Part shown: positions 15,796 through 23,902 of the stretch, one piece after another | How positions within the stretch are numbered: the stretch's first letter is position 1 | How the letters are laid out: every line of letters starts with the position of its first letter | Assembly (NCBI GenBank): GCA_965277595.1 | Contig: CBDIDH010000001.1 | Span: forward strand, 1,178,001 to 1,242,000 | Reading direction: 5' to 3' | DNA from: CBDIDH01 sp965277595 | GTDB taxonomy: Bacteria; Planctomycetota; Planctomycetia; Isosphaerales; Isosphaeraceae | Length of the DNA: 64,000 bases | Notes under the pieces: generated by a model | What the model saw: only the letters and a program-made list of their open reading frames with translations | Told to the model about the DNA's origin: nothing | Databases searched by the model: none | Made by a program: the position numbers and the translations under genes

Positions 15796-16103
15796 GGGTT
15801 ATACCCGTCGAGCGCGTCGACCGGCGTCCACACCTCGACCGCGACCTTGCCCTTGTAAGCCCTGACGTGCGCCAGCGCGCCGTCGACATCGATCACGGTC
15901 ACATGAACCGGCTTCTGGGAAATGCCGCAACCGTTATTGGCGAGCCACGTAATAGCCTCCATGTCTTTATCCACGACCGCGTGCGCCATTTGCATGAAAA
16001 GTTCCTCGCTGATGCATGACGGGCTGTCTTTCTTGATCGTCACGGCATAAGCCGGCGCCGAGATAACAGCCGCTATTGCGGATAGGGTTAGTAGTTTACG
16101 CAT
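15792..16103 (-). CDS. Small exported protein (103 aa)
   Basis: The ATG at 16103 has a purine-rich ribosome site (GGAAAGGAAAAG). A signal peptide MRKLLTLSAIAAVISAPAYA ends in a good AxA site; the mature ~83 residues hold two Cys (SPSCISEELF, NNGCGI) that could form a disulfide, then TVIDVDGALAHVRAY and VEVWTPVDALDG, beta-rich. It resembles small periplasmic proteins carried by phages and plasmids, of unknown role. Transcribed against the late operon, overlapping terminase by 4 bases, with an HTH gene upstream: a moron-like cassette. Confidence 0.65.
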   Translation of the reverse strand: MRKLLTLSAIAAVISAPAYAVTIKKDSPSCISEELFMQMAHAVVDKDMEAITWLANNGCGISQKPVHVTVIDVDGALAHVRAYKGKVAVEVWTPVDALDGYNP

Positions 16104-16305
16104 TGTCTTTTCCTTTCCATAGTTTGTTAACGATTCGCAATAACGCGGCCACAATAGCCGGTATCGGATTATCCTTGTTCGCCCAGGCCTGGATCGTACG
16201 TAAGGGGCAACCGGTCTGTCGGTGCATTTCCGCCTGCCAGCCGTAGCCGTCGGGTTTGCGACCGAACAGACGCTTGCAGACGGCAATGAATTCTTCCGGC
16301 TCCAT
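16096..16305 (-). CDS. Small HTH regulator (69 aa)
   Basis: Starts at ATG 16305, which shares a base with the previous stop (TAATG). The sequence MEPEEFIAVCKRLFGRKPDG, then WQAEMHRQTGCPLRTIQAWAN contains a helix-turn-helix of the XRE-like/YdaS kind (QTGCPLRTIQAWAN is the recognition part). It probably binds the ATGCGC palindromes at 16530-16577 and regulates this reversed cassette, perhaps also the portal promoter side. Confidence 0.6.
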   Translation of the reverse strand: MEPEEFIAVCKRLFGRKPDGYGWQAEMHRQTGCPLRTIQAWANKDNPIPAIVAALLRIVNKLWKGKDNA

Positions 16306-16475
16306 TACGCGGATACCGAGCGGTCGAACACGGGGCAAGCCGCATAGCGGTGAGCTCCGAACTGAAGGTCGAGCCTGTCCGCACGGTTGCGAGCGCGATT
16401 GCGTTGAGCGTAGGTATAAGTCCCGAGAATCTTGCCAGTTTGCAGGTCGGTGAGGTTGTAGATTGTGTTTTCCAT
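16305..16475 (-). CDS. Hypothetical protein (56 aa), first gene of reversed cassette
   Basis: 56 residues, MENTIYNLTDLQTGKILG then TYTYAQRNRARNRADRLDLQ and a C-terminus with one Cys. Preceded by CGGAGTTAAAGCC (GGAG ribosome site), and coupled to the HTH gene by TAATG. No known domain; basic and polar, possibly nucleic-acid binding. Confidence 0.55.
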   Translation of the reverse strand: MENTIYNLTDLQTGKILGTYTYAQRNRARNRADRLDLQFGAHRYAACPVFDRSVSA

Positions 16476-16529
16476 GGCTTTAACTCCGTTTTGCGAGCTG
16501 CTTGATCGCTGCTCATAAAATAATTAATA

Positions 16530-16577
16530 GCGCATCGAATGCGCATTGTACAGCGAAATAATGCATAGGATGCGCAT
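16530..16577. promoter_or_regulatory. ATGCGC palindrome cluster: operator of reversed cassette
   Basis: GCGCAT-cga-ATGCGC (16530-16544), the overlapping 10-bp palindrome AATGCGCATT (16538-16547) and ATGCGCAT (16570-16577) give a cluster of like half-sites in an AT-rich spacer between the divergent 56-residue gene (-) and the portal gene (+). Spacing of the second and third palindrome centres is about three helical turns. The neighbouring HTH gene is the natural ligand. Confidence 0.55.
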
Positions 16578-16703
16578 TATTTTGCGATTCCATGAATTAT
16601 CAGCGTGTTAGCAGGCGATATTGGTACGCCGCCGACCGCCACCAACAAAGAAATCACATCACACATGCAGCAGACCACCCGCCACAACGCCCGCAGGCTC
16701 TAG

Positions 16704-18065
16704 ATGGTCTGGCCCTTTCGCGCGAAAGCCGCCGAACCGCCGATCGAACGCAAGTTCTCCGGCGTCATGGTCGGCATGGGCCCGGCCAAGTGGACGCAGC
16801 ACAGCTTCCGAAAGCTCGCCTACGAGGGGTTCGAGACCAATCCGGTCGTCTACGCCTGCGTCACCAAACTGGCCAAGGCGCTCTCCTCGGTCGATTTGCA
16901 CCTCTACGACTACACGCGGCAAGGCGATTTGCGCCAAATTCCTCGCCACGACGTCCTCGACTTGATCAACCGCCCCAACACGATGTGGTCGGGCAGGCAG
17001 TTCCTCGAAAAGCTCGCCACCCAGTACCTGATCGGCGGCAACTGCTACCTGCTCGGCAATAACGGCGACACGAAACCCCCCAGCGAACTCTGGCTCCTGC
17101 CCCCGGAGTACGTGACCGTCGACGCCTTTCGCGGCCGGATGCTGCCCGAGGGCTACACCTACCGCCCCGGCTCCGCCGACCCGGTCACCTACCCGGTGAA
17201 CCAGGTCACCGGCCGCTCGGCCGTCTGCCACCTGCGCACGGTCAATCCGCTCAACGAATGGTACGGCCTGCCGCCCCTGGCCGCCGCCGCGCACGGGGTG
17301 GATATTTTTAACGCCGGCCAAACCTGGAACATGGCGCTCTTGCAGAACGAGGGCAGGCCAAGCGGCGCGCTCCAGATGCGTCAGGGCAAGGACGGATCGA
17401 CACCCGTACTGACAGACGACCAGTACGCCCGCCTCAAGAGCGAGGTGGACGAGAATTACTCCGGCGCCCACAACGCCGGGCGGCCCATGCTGCTCGACAG
17501 CGCCCTGGAATGGGCCCAGATGTCGCTCAACTCGAAGGACATGGATCACCGCGAGACCATGCTCACCAACGCCCGGTTCATCGCCGCCTGCTACGGCGTC
17601 CCCGAGCAGCTCCTCAACATCCCAGGCAGCGCGACTTTCGCCAACTACGAGCAGGCGACGATGGCCTTCTGGGCCGACACGGTGTTGCCGCTGCTGGGCA
17701 TCCTGCTCGAAGACGTCAACCGCTGGCTGGCCCCGCTGTTCGGGGAGAAGGTGTTCCTCTGGTACGACGAGGAGCAGGTCCCGGCGCTGGAGCCCAAGCG
17801 CGCGGAGAAGTCGAAGCGGATCAACAATTCCGAGTACATGACGATCAACGAAAAACGCGAGGCGATGGGCCTGGAAGCCTACGCCGAGCCGCAAAAGGTC
17901 GGCGGCGACAGCATCTTCGTCAACTCGAAGGACGTGCCGCTCGAACTCGCGGGCACGGTCGACCCGAACATCCACCCGACGCTGGCCGGCGAGCAAGCCC
18001 AGCAGGCGGAGGACGGCGCGAAGCCGGCGGCCGCGAAACCCGGCGGTAAGCAACCACAGAAATAA
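16704..18065 (+). CDS. HK97-type portal protein
   Basis: 453 residues. Typical family blocks are present: NPVVYACVTKLAKALSSVDL, RHDVLDLINRPNTMWSGRQF, GGNCYLLGN, LWLLPPEYVTV, and C-terminal FIAACYGVPEQLLNIP followed by YEQATMAFWADTVLP. It forms the dodecameric ring at the capsid vertex through which DNA is packaged and to which the neck binds. C-terminal 40 residues are Ala/Lys/Pro-rich and probably disordered. Followed 15 bases later by the prohead protease, the standard HK97 order. Confidence 0.92.
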   Translation: MVWPFRAKAAEPPIERKFSGVMVGMGPAKWTQHSFRKLAYEGFETNPVVYACVTKLAKALSSVDLHLYDYTRQGDLRQIPRHDVLDLINRPNTMWSGRQFLEKLATQYLIGGNCYLLGNNGDTKPPSELWLLPPEYVTVDAFRGRMLPEGYTYRPGSADPVTYPVNQVTGRSAVCHLRTVNPLNEWYGLPPLAAAAHGVDIFNAGQTWNMALLQNEGRPSGALQMRQGKDGSTPVLTDDQYARLKSEVDENYSGAHNAGRPMLLDSALEWAQMSLNSKDMDHRETMLTNARFIAACYGVPEQLLNIPGSATFANYEQATMAFWADTVLPLLGILLEDVNRWLAPLFGEKVFLWYDEEQVPALEPKRAEKSKRINNSEYMTINEKREAMGLEAYAEPQKVGGDSIFVNSKDVPLELAGTVDPNIHPTLAGEQAQQAEDGAKPAAAKPGGKQPQK

Positions 18066-18080
18066 CAAAACGGAAACGAC

Positions 18081-18689
18081 ATGGAAGTCAAGGATTTCAC
18101 CTTCGAGATGAAGGCCGACGACGCGCGCACGATCGAGGGCATGGGCTCGGTGTTCGGCAACGTCGACAACGGCAACGACGTCGTCATGCCCGGCGCGTTC
18201 ACCAAGAGCATCAAGGCCCGATCGCCCGCCATGCTCTGGCAGCACAAATCCGACCACGTCATCGGCGTGTGGGACGAGGTGCGCGAAACGTCGGAGGGGC
18301 TCTACGTCAAGGGCCGCATCCTGGAAACGACGCTCGGCAACGACGCCTACACGCTGGCCAAGGCCGGGGCGATCAAAGGCATGAGCATCGGCTACGCGAC
18401 GAAGGATTCGGCGCTCGACAAGAAGACCGGCGTCCGCCAGCTGAAGGATTTGGACCTGTGGGAAGTGTCCCTGGTGACGTTTCCGATGAACGAGAGAGCC
18501 GGGATCACCGGCGTGAAGGCGAAGCCCGCCGACGAGCGGGAATTGGAGGAATACCTGCGAGAGGCAGGTTACAGCCGGGGCGAGGCGAAGGCCATTGTCG
18601 CCAAGGGCTACAAGGCGATGGCGGGTCGGCGCGAGGCCGAGGGGCTTGAGCTTGACGGACTGTTTAATATTTTATCAAACATGAAATAA
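18081..18689 (+). CDS. HK97-family prohead maturation protease
   Basis: 202 residues. The herpesvirus-assemblin-like serine protease signature is complete: GMGSVFGNVDNGNDVVMPGAF, the catalytic His in LWQHKSDHVIG, Ser in GMSIGYATKDS, and LWEVSLVTFPMNERAGI. It processes capsid and scaffold during maturation. Placed between portal and capsid genes. Confidence 0.92.
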   Translation: MEVKDFTFEMKADDARTIEGMGSVFGNVDNGNDVVMPGAFTKSIKARSPAMLWQHKSDHVIGVWDEVRETSEGLYVKGRILETTLGNDAYTLAKAGAIKGMSIGYATKDSALDKKTGVRQLKDLDLWEVSLVTFPMNERAGITGVKAKPADERELEEYLREAGYSRGEAKAIVAKGYKAMAGRREAEGLELDGLFNILSNMK

Positions 18690-18697
18690 GGATATTT

Positions 18698-20059
18698 ATG
18701 ACCGAATTGACCCAGGAACAGATCACCGCCTTCGAAAGCGGCGCCAAGGCGATGAAGGCCCTCGAAAGTGAATTATTGCCGCTGAAAGGCAAGCTCGACG
18801 GCTTCGACGCCGCCAAGTACGACCGTATCCAGAAGGACATCGACGCCGCCCTCAAGGCGTCCGAGGAGCAGAAGTCGCTCCTGAGCGCCAACCAGAAAGC
18901 CGCCGAGAACCAGCAGACGCTCCTCGACGAGATCAAGGCGACCCAGATCTCCCTCGAAGAGAAGAACAAACTTCTCGAAGCCGCCGTCAACCGCCCGGTC
19001 TCCGCGACCACCCCCGAACAGAAGACGTTGGAAGTGCGCCAGAAGGCGAACAAGCTGTTCAACGACTTCGCCCGCGTGCAATCGAGCACGCAACAGACCG
19101 ACCTGGCCGAGTTCGCCCAGGAATACGTCAAGCGCGACGACTCCGGCCTGGAGATGAAGGCATTAACGGTCAACTCGGACCCCAACGGCGGCTACCTGAC
19201 GCTCCCCGAGTTCGGCGGCATCATCGAGCAGTACATCTACGAAACCTCGCCGCTGCGCCAGCTCGCCAGCGTCATCAACATCGGCACCGACACCTACGAA
19301 TTGATCACCGACAACGACCAGGCCGGCTGGGGCTGGGTGGGTGAGACGCAGGCGCGCCCCGACACCTACACCCCGCAGCTCGGCAGGATGCTGATCCCGG
19401 TCAACGAGATGTACGCGATGCCCAATGCCTCCCAGAAGATGCTCGACGACGCCTTCATCGACGTGGAAGCCTGGATCGCCGGTAAAGTTTCCGAAGTGTT
19501 CGCGCGCGGCGAAGCCACCGCCTTCATCAGCGGCACCGGCGTCAACCAGCCCAAGGGCATCCTTAGCTACACCCAGTCCACCGGGCTGACCACACAGTCC
19601 ACCGTTGCCGCCCAGCAGATCCAGACGGTGTATTCCGGCAACGCGACCGGCCTGACCTACGCCGGGCTGGTGACCATGCAGAACTCGCTGAAGGAGCCCT
19701 ACCAGGCGAACGCGACGTTTCTTCTGCAGCGCGCCAGCAACGCCGCGATGCTGCTGATCGAGGACGGCCAGGGCCGCCCCATCTTCAACATGGCGTACGA
19801 CAAGAACGCGGGCATGGAGCCGACCATCTTCGGGCGCCCGGTGCGTTACGCGTCCGACATGCCCGCTATCGCCACCAACGCGGTCGCTGTGCTCTACGGC
19901 GACTTCCGCAAGGGCTACCAGATCGTCGACCGCACCGGCGTGCGCGTGTTGCGCGACCCGTACACCAACAAGCCGTTCATACGCTTCTACACCACGAAGA
20001 GAGTTGGCGGAGCGGTCGTAAATAGCGAGGCGATCAAAAGCCTGACAGTTCACTCGTAA
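18698..20059 (+). CDS. Major capsid protein (HK97 fold)
   Basis: 453 residues. Residues about 1-135 are Glu/Lys/Gln-rich coiled coil (delta/scaffold domain) with the likely protease cut before ALTVNSDPNGGYLTLPEF. The HK97 body then includes SPLRQLASVINIGTDTYEL, PVNEMYAMPNASQKMLDDA, FISGTGVNQPKGIL and the C-terminal KGYQIVDRTGVRVLRDPYTN. It builds the icosahedral shell. Confidence 0.92.
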   Translation: MTELTQEQITAFESGAKAMKALESELLPLKGKLDGFDAAKYDRIQKDIDAALKASEEQKSLLSANQKAAENQQTLLDEIKATQISLEEKNKLLEAAVNRPVSATTPEQKTLEVRQKANKLFNDFARVQSSTQQTDLAEFAQEYVKRDDSGLEMKALTVNSDPNGGYLTLPEFGGIIEQYIYETSPLRQLASVINIGTDTYELITDNDQAGWGWVGETQARPDTYTPQLGRMLIPVNEMYAMPNASQKMLDDAFIDVEAWIAGKVSEVFARGEATAFISGTGVNQPKGILSYTQSTGLTTQSTVAAQQIQTVYSGNATGLTYAGLVTMQNSLKEPYQANATFLLQRASNAAMLLIEDGQGRPIFNMAYDKNAGMEPTIFGRPVRYASDMPAIATNAVAVLYGDFRKGYQIVDRTGVRVLRDPYTNKPFIRFYTTKRVGGAVVNSEAIKSLTVHS

Positions 20060-20084
20060 CTTACTAAAAATAAAGGATAATTCC

Positions 20085-20531
20085 ATGTCAAATCATTCCA
20101 GTATTTACTACAACGTCCTGGCCGTACCCTTGCTGCCGCCGCTGGTGCGCACCGCGACGGCCGCTTCCGCCAGCATCGACCTGCAAAATTACGACGACGT
20201 GGCCTTCGTGCTCAACGTCGGCGCCACCGGCGACACGCTCTCGGGAACCAACCGCGTGGAAGCGTCCTTGCAGGAATCCGCTGACAACGCCACCTGGACT
20301 CAGGTGGCCGACTCGGACACGACGCACGTGGTGACCGGCGAGACGCTGACCGGCACGTTCGCCGTCGTCAACAGCTCGGGCGCGACCGGCCAGGTTTACG
20401 AAACCGGCTACCACGGCAACCAGCGCTACGTGCGCGTGGCGCTGACCAACTACGGCACTACCAGCGTCGGCACCGCGATGGACGTCCTGGCACTGTGCGG
20501 TCGCGCGCGTCAAGCCCCACTTAATTCGTAA
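20085..20531 (+). CDS. Head-associated protein, probable capsid decoration (148 aa)
   Basis: 148 residues, Thr/Ser/Asp-rich with predicted all-beta character: SASIDLQNYDDVAFVLNVGA, TWTQVADSDTTHVV, HGNQRYVRVALTNYGTTSVG. Genes of this type often follow the capsid gene in HK97-like phages and are thought to decorate heads; I infer that here from position and composition. A purine-rich site (AAAGGATAATTCC) precedes the ATG. Confidence 0.55.
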   Translation: MSNHSSIYYNVLAVPLLPPLVRTATAASASIDLQNYDDVAFVLNVGATGDTLSGTNRVEASLQESADNATWTQVADSDTTHVVTGETLTGTFAVVNSSGATGQVYETGYHGNQRYVRVALTNYGTTSVGTAMDVLALCGRARQAPLNS

Positions 20532-20540
20532 GGAGGGCGT

Positions 20541-20957
20541 ATGACCAACCCAACCCACACCTCCGACAATTACGAGGACCAGAACGGCAACGAGTGGGTC
20601 ATCGGGCCGGGCGGCTCGATCCTGATCCAGGTCGGCGGCGCGTTCTACGAATCCACCGTGGATAACCTCACGGCGCACGCGGGCGGCGGGCAGGCCAACG
20701 CCCTCCCGCTCACGGCACTGATGAACCGTGTCACCACCGTCGCCTCGGCGGCGGACAGCGTCCTGCTGCCCCCCTCCGTCGCCGGGCTGACGGTCACCGT
20801 CACCAACGCCTCGGTGACCGCCATGCAGGTCTTCGGCACCTCGCCGGACACCATCAACGGCGTCGCCACCGGCACGGGGATTTCGCTCGCGGCGGGCAAG
20901 ACGGCGAACTATTGCTGCTACACGGCGGGTGCCTGGCATCAGCTCCTCAGCGCGTAA
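20541..20957 (+). CDS. Hypothetical beta-rich structural protein (138 aa)
   Basis: Begins MTNPTHTSDNYEDQNGNEW behind AAGGAGGG. The C-terminal 80 residues have the pattern of a small beta domain common in phage and fibre proteins: VLLPPSVAGLTVTVTNAS, MQVFGTSPDTINGVATGTG, and AGKTANYCCYTAGAWHQLL. Probably a head or decoration component; exact role unknown. Confidence 0.5.
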   Translation: MTNPTHTSDNYEDQNGNEWVIGPGGSILIQVGGAFYESTVDNLTAHAGGGQANALPLTALMNRVTTVASAADSVLLPPSVAGLTVTVTNASVTAMQVFGTSPDTINGVATGTGISLAAGKTANYCCYTAGAWHQLLSA

Positions 20958-21034
20958 TCGCTTGCGCCGGGCGGCACGCCGGTTTACCGTCAGACCGCCG
21001 CAACGGCAAACACATCACATCGAAAGGATCGATC

Positions 21035-21430
21035 ATGGCCACCTATAAAATGCTCAAGACCCAACGCGGCGTCCGCACCGGCGACGTCCATTCGGTCGTC
21101 TTCCACGAAGGCAAGACCTACGAACTCGACGACAACCTGGCCGGCGAGTTCAACACGCTGGAGATTATCGAACCCTCCAAGAGCAAGGACGTTTCCGAGG
21201 CGCAGGTCGAGGACGACAGCGTCAACATCCACGAAAACTGGCTCGACACCAACCCGGCCGTATTGCGCCACGGCGAGCTGACCGCCGAGGAAGTCGTCGC
21301 CAGGGATGAATCGGATAACCCCGAAACCAGCAGCCCCGCCCAACAGGTCGAAGGCAAGGCCGAGGGTGAAGACGATGGCGAGGAAGACGGCGACAAGCCC
21401 GCCGGCAAGTCGAAGAAATCGGCGAAGTAA
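21035..21430 (+). CDS. Hypothetical acidic head/neck protein (131 aa)
   Basis: The ATG at 21035 follows AAAGGATCGATC; the frame is open farther upstream but only as shadow. N-terminal 45 residues (MATYKMLKTQRGVRTGDVHS, then TYELDDNLAGEFNTLEIIEP) form a small beta domain; the rest is acidic (Glu/Asp) and ends in a Lys-rich tail KSKKSAK. A shorter paralogue-like domain (GDI...VPFIEGGEYDVG) occurs in the next gene. Position suggests capsid accessory or head completion. Confidence 0.5.
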   Translation: MATYKMLKTQRGVRTGDVHSVVFHEGKTYELDDNLAGEFNTLEIIEPSKSKDVSEAQVEDDSVNIHENWLDTNPAVLRHGELTAEEVVARDESDNPETSSPAQQVEGKAEGEDDGEEDGDKPAGKSKKSAK

Positions 21431-21483
21431 CGACGTCGGGGGCGGTGAAAAGGTCGCCCCCGTTTGTTCACCAGGGGAACCGT

Positions 21484-21711
21484 ATGCTGCAAAAGGTCAG
21501 GATGCTGAAAACGCAGATCGCCGTGAACGACGGCGACATCCGCCCTGTGCCGTTCATCGAGGGCGGAGAATACGACGTCGGCACCGAACTGCTCCAGTCG
21601 TTTATCGAAATGGGCGCCGTCGAGCTGGTGGAGGAGAAATCCCACGCCGATACGCCTTCAAACAAGATGCATAAGGCCGCGCCGCAGAACAAGGCGCGGA
21701 AACCCGTTTAG
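21484..21711 (+). CDS. Hypothetical small head protein (75 aa)
   Basis: Starts at ATG 21484 behind CAGGGGAACC. MLQKVRMLKTQIAVNDGDIR, VPFIEGGEYDVGTELLQSF, then VELVEEK and a basic tail. The arrangement 'MLKTQ...GD...F.EG..Y....' parallels the start of the preceding protein, so the two may be diverged duplicates sharing one small fold. Function unknown. Confidence 0.5.
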   Translation: MLQKVRMLKTQIAVNDGDIRPVPFIEGGEYDVGTELLQSFIEMGAVELVEEKSHADTPSNKMHKAAPQNKARKPV

Positions 21712-21717
21712 CCCGAC

Positions 21718-22593
21718 ATGCCCTTCACCCCGTACGTCGCCAGCCTGGAATACGCCCTCTACGGGATCACCGACGCCAGCCCGGCCCAGGTCGCCAACGC
21801 TTGCAGGGTGGTCAACAGCTATCTCGGCAGGCCGGAAGGCTTGCTCTGGTCGCCGGACGCCAACGGCCAGCCGGCCTACATGACGAACATGAGCCCGACC
21901 CTGAGCCTCACCGGCCCGGCCATCGCCCCCGGCACCGGCGTCACGCTCACCGTTCCGTTCGCCCGGTTCGGCTACCAGAATACCGGCGACGTGGTGATCC
22001 TGGATCGAGCCACGCCTGGCCTCACCGAAGCCTGCGTCGTCACCATCGCATCGGGGAATACGCTGACGCTCGCCAACGTTCAGTTCGCGCACCCGGCGCC
22101 GACGATCGATTTCGGCCTCACGATCCTCGAAGAGATGTCCGGCCGCGTCCGGCTCGCACGCTCCCCCGTCGCCAACGTCTTCTGCGGCTTCGGCCGTCAC
22201 GGTTACGGCAGGGAGATGAACCGGATTGGATCGGGTTTCGACTATTTCGAGGAGCTTCTGGTCACCAATTACGGCCTGAACGCCGTTTCCGGCTGGAATC
22301 AACTGGACACGACGCTCTGGGACATTAACTACGCCACCGGCGCGGTCAGGACGCCTCCTCACGGCCACGAAAACATACGCCTGCGCTACGTCGCGGGCTG
22401 GAGCCAGACGAACCTGCCCGGAGACATCAAGCAGGCGGTGGCGAACCTCGTGCGCTCGGCCATCGACACGCCGTTCTCCGCCAACATGAAAGTCCTCAAG
22501 GCCGGCGACGGCACGATGGAACGGTTCGGCCCCAGCGTCATGGACGCGGACACGAAGGCGCTGTTGCAGCCGTACAAGGCGGTGCGGATTTGA
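21718..22593 (+). CDS. Probable head-tail connector/neck protein (291 aa)
   Basis: Positioned directly after the head genes. MPFTPYVASLEYALYGITDA, AQVANACRVVNSYLGRPEGL at the N-terminus and SQTNLPGDIKQAVANLVRSA near the C-terminus resemble the helical head-tail connector (gp6-like) layout, with an inserted beta domain in the middle (VTLTVPFARFGYQNTGDVVI). The stop overlaps the next start (TGATG). Confidence 0.6.
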   Translation: MPFTPYVASLEYALYGITDASPAQVANACRVVNSYLGRPEGLLWSPDANGQPAYMTNMSPTLSLTGPAIAPGTGVTLTVPFARFGYQNTGDVVILDRATPGLTEACVVTIASGNTLTLANVQFAHPAPTIDFGLTILEEMSGRVRLARSPVANVFCGFGRHGYGREMNRIGSGFDYFEELLVTNYGLNAVSGWNQLDTTLWDINYATGAVRTPPHGHENIRLRYVAGWSQTNLPGDIKQAVANLVRSAIDTPFSANMKVLKAGDGTMERFGPSVMDADTKALLQPYKAVRI

Positions 22594-22937
22594 TGGTTAA
22601 CTTCCTGTTCCCCTCGCTGATTTCGATCAGTCGCCCGAACCCGGACATTACGGTCGGCGCGCAGCCCTACGGCGGCGTGCTGAGCACCAACGAGACCATC
22701 CTCGCCACAGGCATCGCCGCGCACATCGAGGCCGACCGGCAGGGGCAGGCTCCGACGGCAAAGCTTCCGTCGGACGCGGCGGGGCAGAGCATCTGGAAAA
22801 TCATCTTCAAAGGCGCCCCCGGCCTGACGCAGACCGACGACATCCTCACCGACGATCTGAATAACCGCTACCAGGTGATCGCCGCCGACTGGGGGCCGCT
22901 GGTCACGACCTGCCGCTGCCAGATTTTACAGACCTGA
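22593..22937 (+). CDS. Putative head-tail joining (stopper-like) protein (114 aa)
   Basis: 114 residues starting at ATG 22593. MVNFLFPSLISISRPNPDIT, IAAHIEADRQGQAP, then SIWKIIFKG and LTDDLNNRYQVIAADWGPL. The size, beta content, and position between connector and tail completion genes fit the stopper/head-closure group (gp16/SPP1-like), but sequence identity is not obvious. Confidence 0.5.
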   Translation: MVNFLFPSLISISRPNPDITVGAQPYGGVLSTNETILATGIAAHIEADRQGQAPTAKLPSDAAGQSIWKIIFKGAPGLTQTDDILTDDLNNRYQVIAADWGPLVTTCRCQILQT

Positions 22938-22938
22938 C

Positions 22939-23061
22939 ATGGCCGGCGAGAAGGACCCAAAACCCGAACCCGCCCCACCCCGTAGGCAGGTGAAGGAAAC
23001 GGCCGCCGACCGCGAATTGTCGCGGGCGAAACGCATTATCGAACGCTGGGTGGTGGAGTGA
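22939..23061 (+). CDS. Small basic hypothetical protein (40 aa)
   Basis: A 40-residue frame fills the space between two neck genes with one- and two-base gaps: MAGEKDPKPEPAPPRRQVKE then AADRELSRAKRIIERWVVE. It is Lys/Pro-rich then helical. The tight packing argues it is translated; function unknown. Confidence 0.5.
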   Translation: MAGEKDPKPEPAPPRRQVKETAADRELSRAKRIIERWVVE

Positions 23062-23062
23062 C

Positions 23063-23890
23063 ATGGCCGACTCTTCGGACGTAGCCAATGTTCTGGTCTC
23101 AACCCTCGCTCAGATCGTCTACCCCAACGGCACCGCAAGCCCGTCGATCGTCAACGCCCCGTGCAAAATCTACCGGGGCTGGCCGACCTCGGCGGCACTC
23201 ATGGCGGACCTCGCCGCCGGCACGATCAATATGACGGTCTACCCGAGGGACGACGAGCAGAAAAAGACCCGCTACCCGAGGGATTGGAAGCCGCTGCCGC
23301 TAACCGCGCCTACGCTGACACTGACGGTTTCCGCCAACACGATCACCGTGGGGGGCACGCCCTCCAGTCCGCTCAACGCCGCGGCGGTCGTTAATGGCGT
23401 CGGTTATGTCTACGCCGTGCAACCGGCCGATACGCTCGCTTCGATAGCCACCGGCCTGGCGGCGCTCTTCTCCGGGGCCACAAGCTCAGGGGCGGTCGTT
23501 ACCATATCGGGCGCCTACCGGCTCGCGGCCGTCGTCGGCGCGGTCGGCACCGCGGTCCGCGAGACCAAGCGACAGAGCCGCACGTTCCAGATCACGTTCT
23601 GGTGCCCGAACCCCGCCGTGCGCGACCAGATTGCCGCCCCGGTGGACGCGGCGCTGGCGGATATCGACTTCCTGAGCCTGCCCGACGGCACGGCCGGGCG
23701 GCTCATTTACGTGCGCAGCCCAAGCACGGACCGGGTGGAACTGGAGAATTTATACCGCCGCGACCTGTTCTACTCGGTCGAGTACGGCACCACCGACAGC
23801 ATGAGCGCGGCGCAGGTCGTCGCGGAGTTGTTCAATATGACCGGCGGCCTCGACCCGGCGGCGCCCGCGATCACCAGTTTCACGATTTAA
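23063..23890 (+). CDS. Probable tail-completion/neck protein (275 aa)
   Basis: 275 residues. The first part (SDVANVLVSTLAQIVYPNGT, then PCKIYRGWPTSAALMADLAA) and the end (QSRTFQITFWCPNPAVRDQI, DFLSLPDGTAGRLIYVRSPS, LYRRDLFYSVEYGTT) are reminiscent of tail terminator/completion proteins that adapt the tail to the neck. A Thr/Ala/Val-rich beta insertion lies between. Last head-tail gene before the giant tailspike-like protein. Confidence 0.5.
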   Translation: MADSSDVANVLVSTLAQIVYPNGTASPSIVNAPCKIYRGWPTSAALMADLAAGTINMTVYPRDDEQKKTRYPRDWKPLPLTAPTLTLTVSANTITVGGTPSSPLNAAAVVNGVGYVYAVQPADTLASIATGLAALFSGATSSGAVVTISGAYRLAAVVGAVGTAVRETKRQSRTFQITFWCPNPAVRDQIAAPVDAALADIDFLSLPDGTAGRLIYVRSPSTDRVELENLYRRDLFYSVEYGTTDSMSAAQVVAELFNMTGGLDPAAPAITSFTI

Positions 23891-23902
23891 CAACAAGAAA
23901 AA

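Noticed and set aside
16659..18257. 532-codon open frame on the minus strand
   Set aside because: Reads against the portal and protease genes, low-information composition, no ribosome site.
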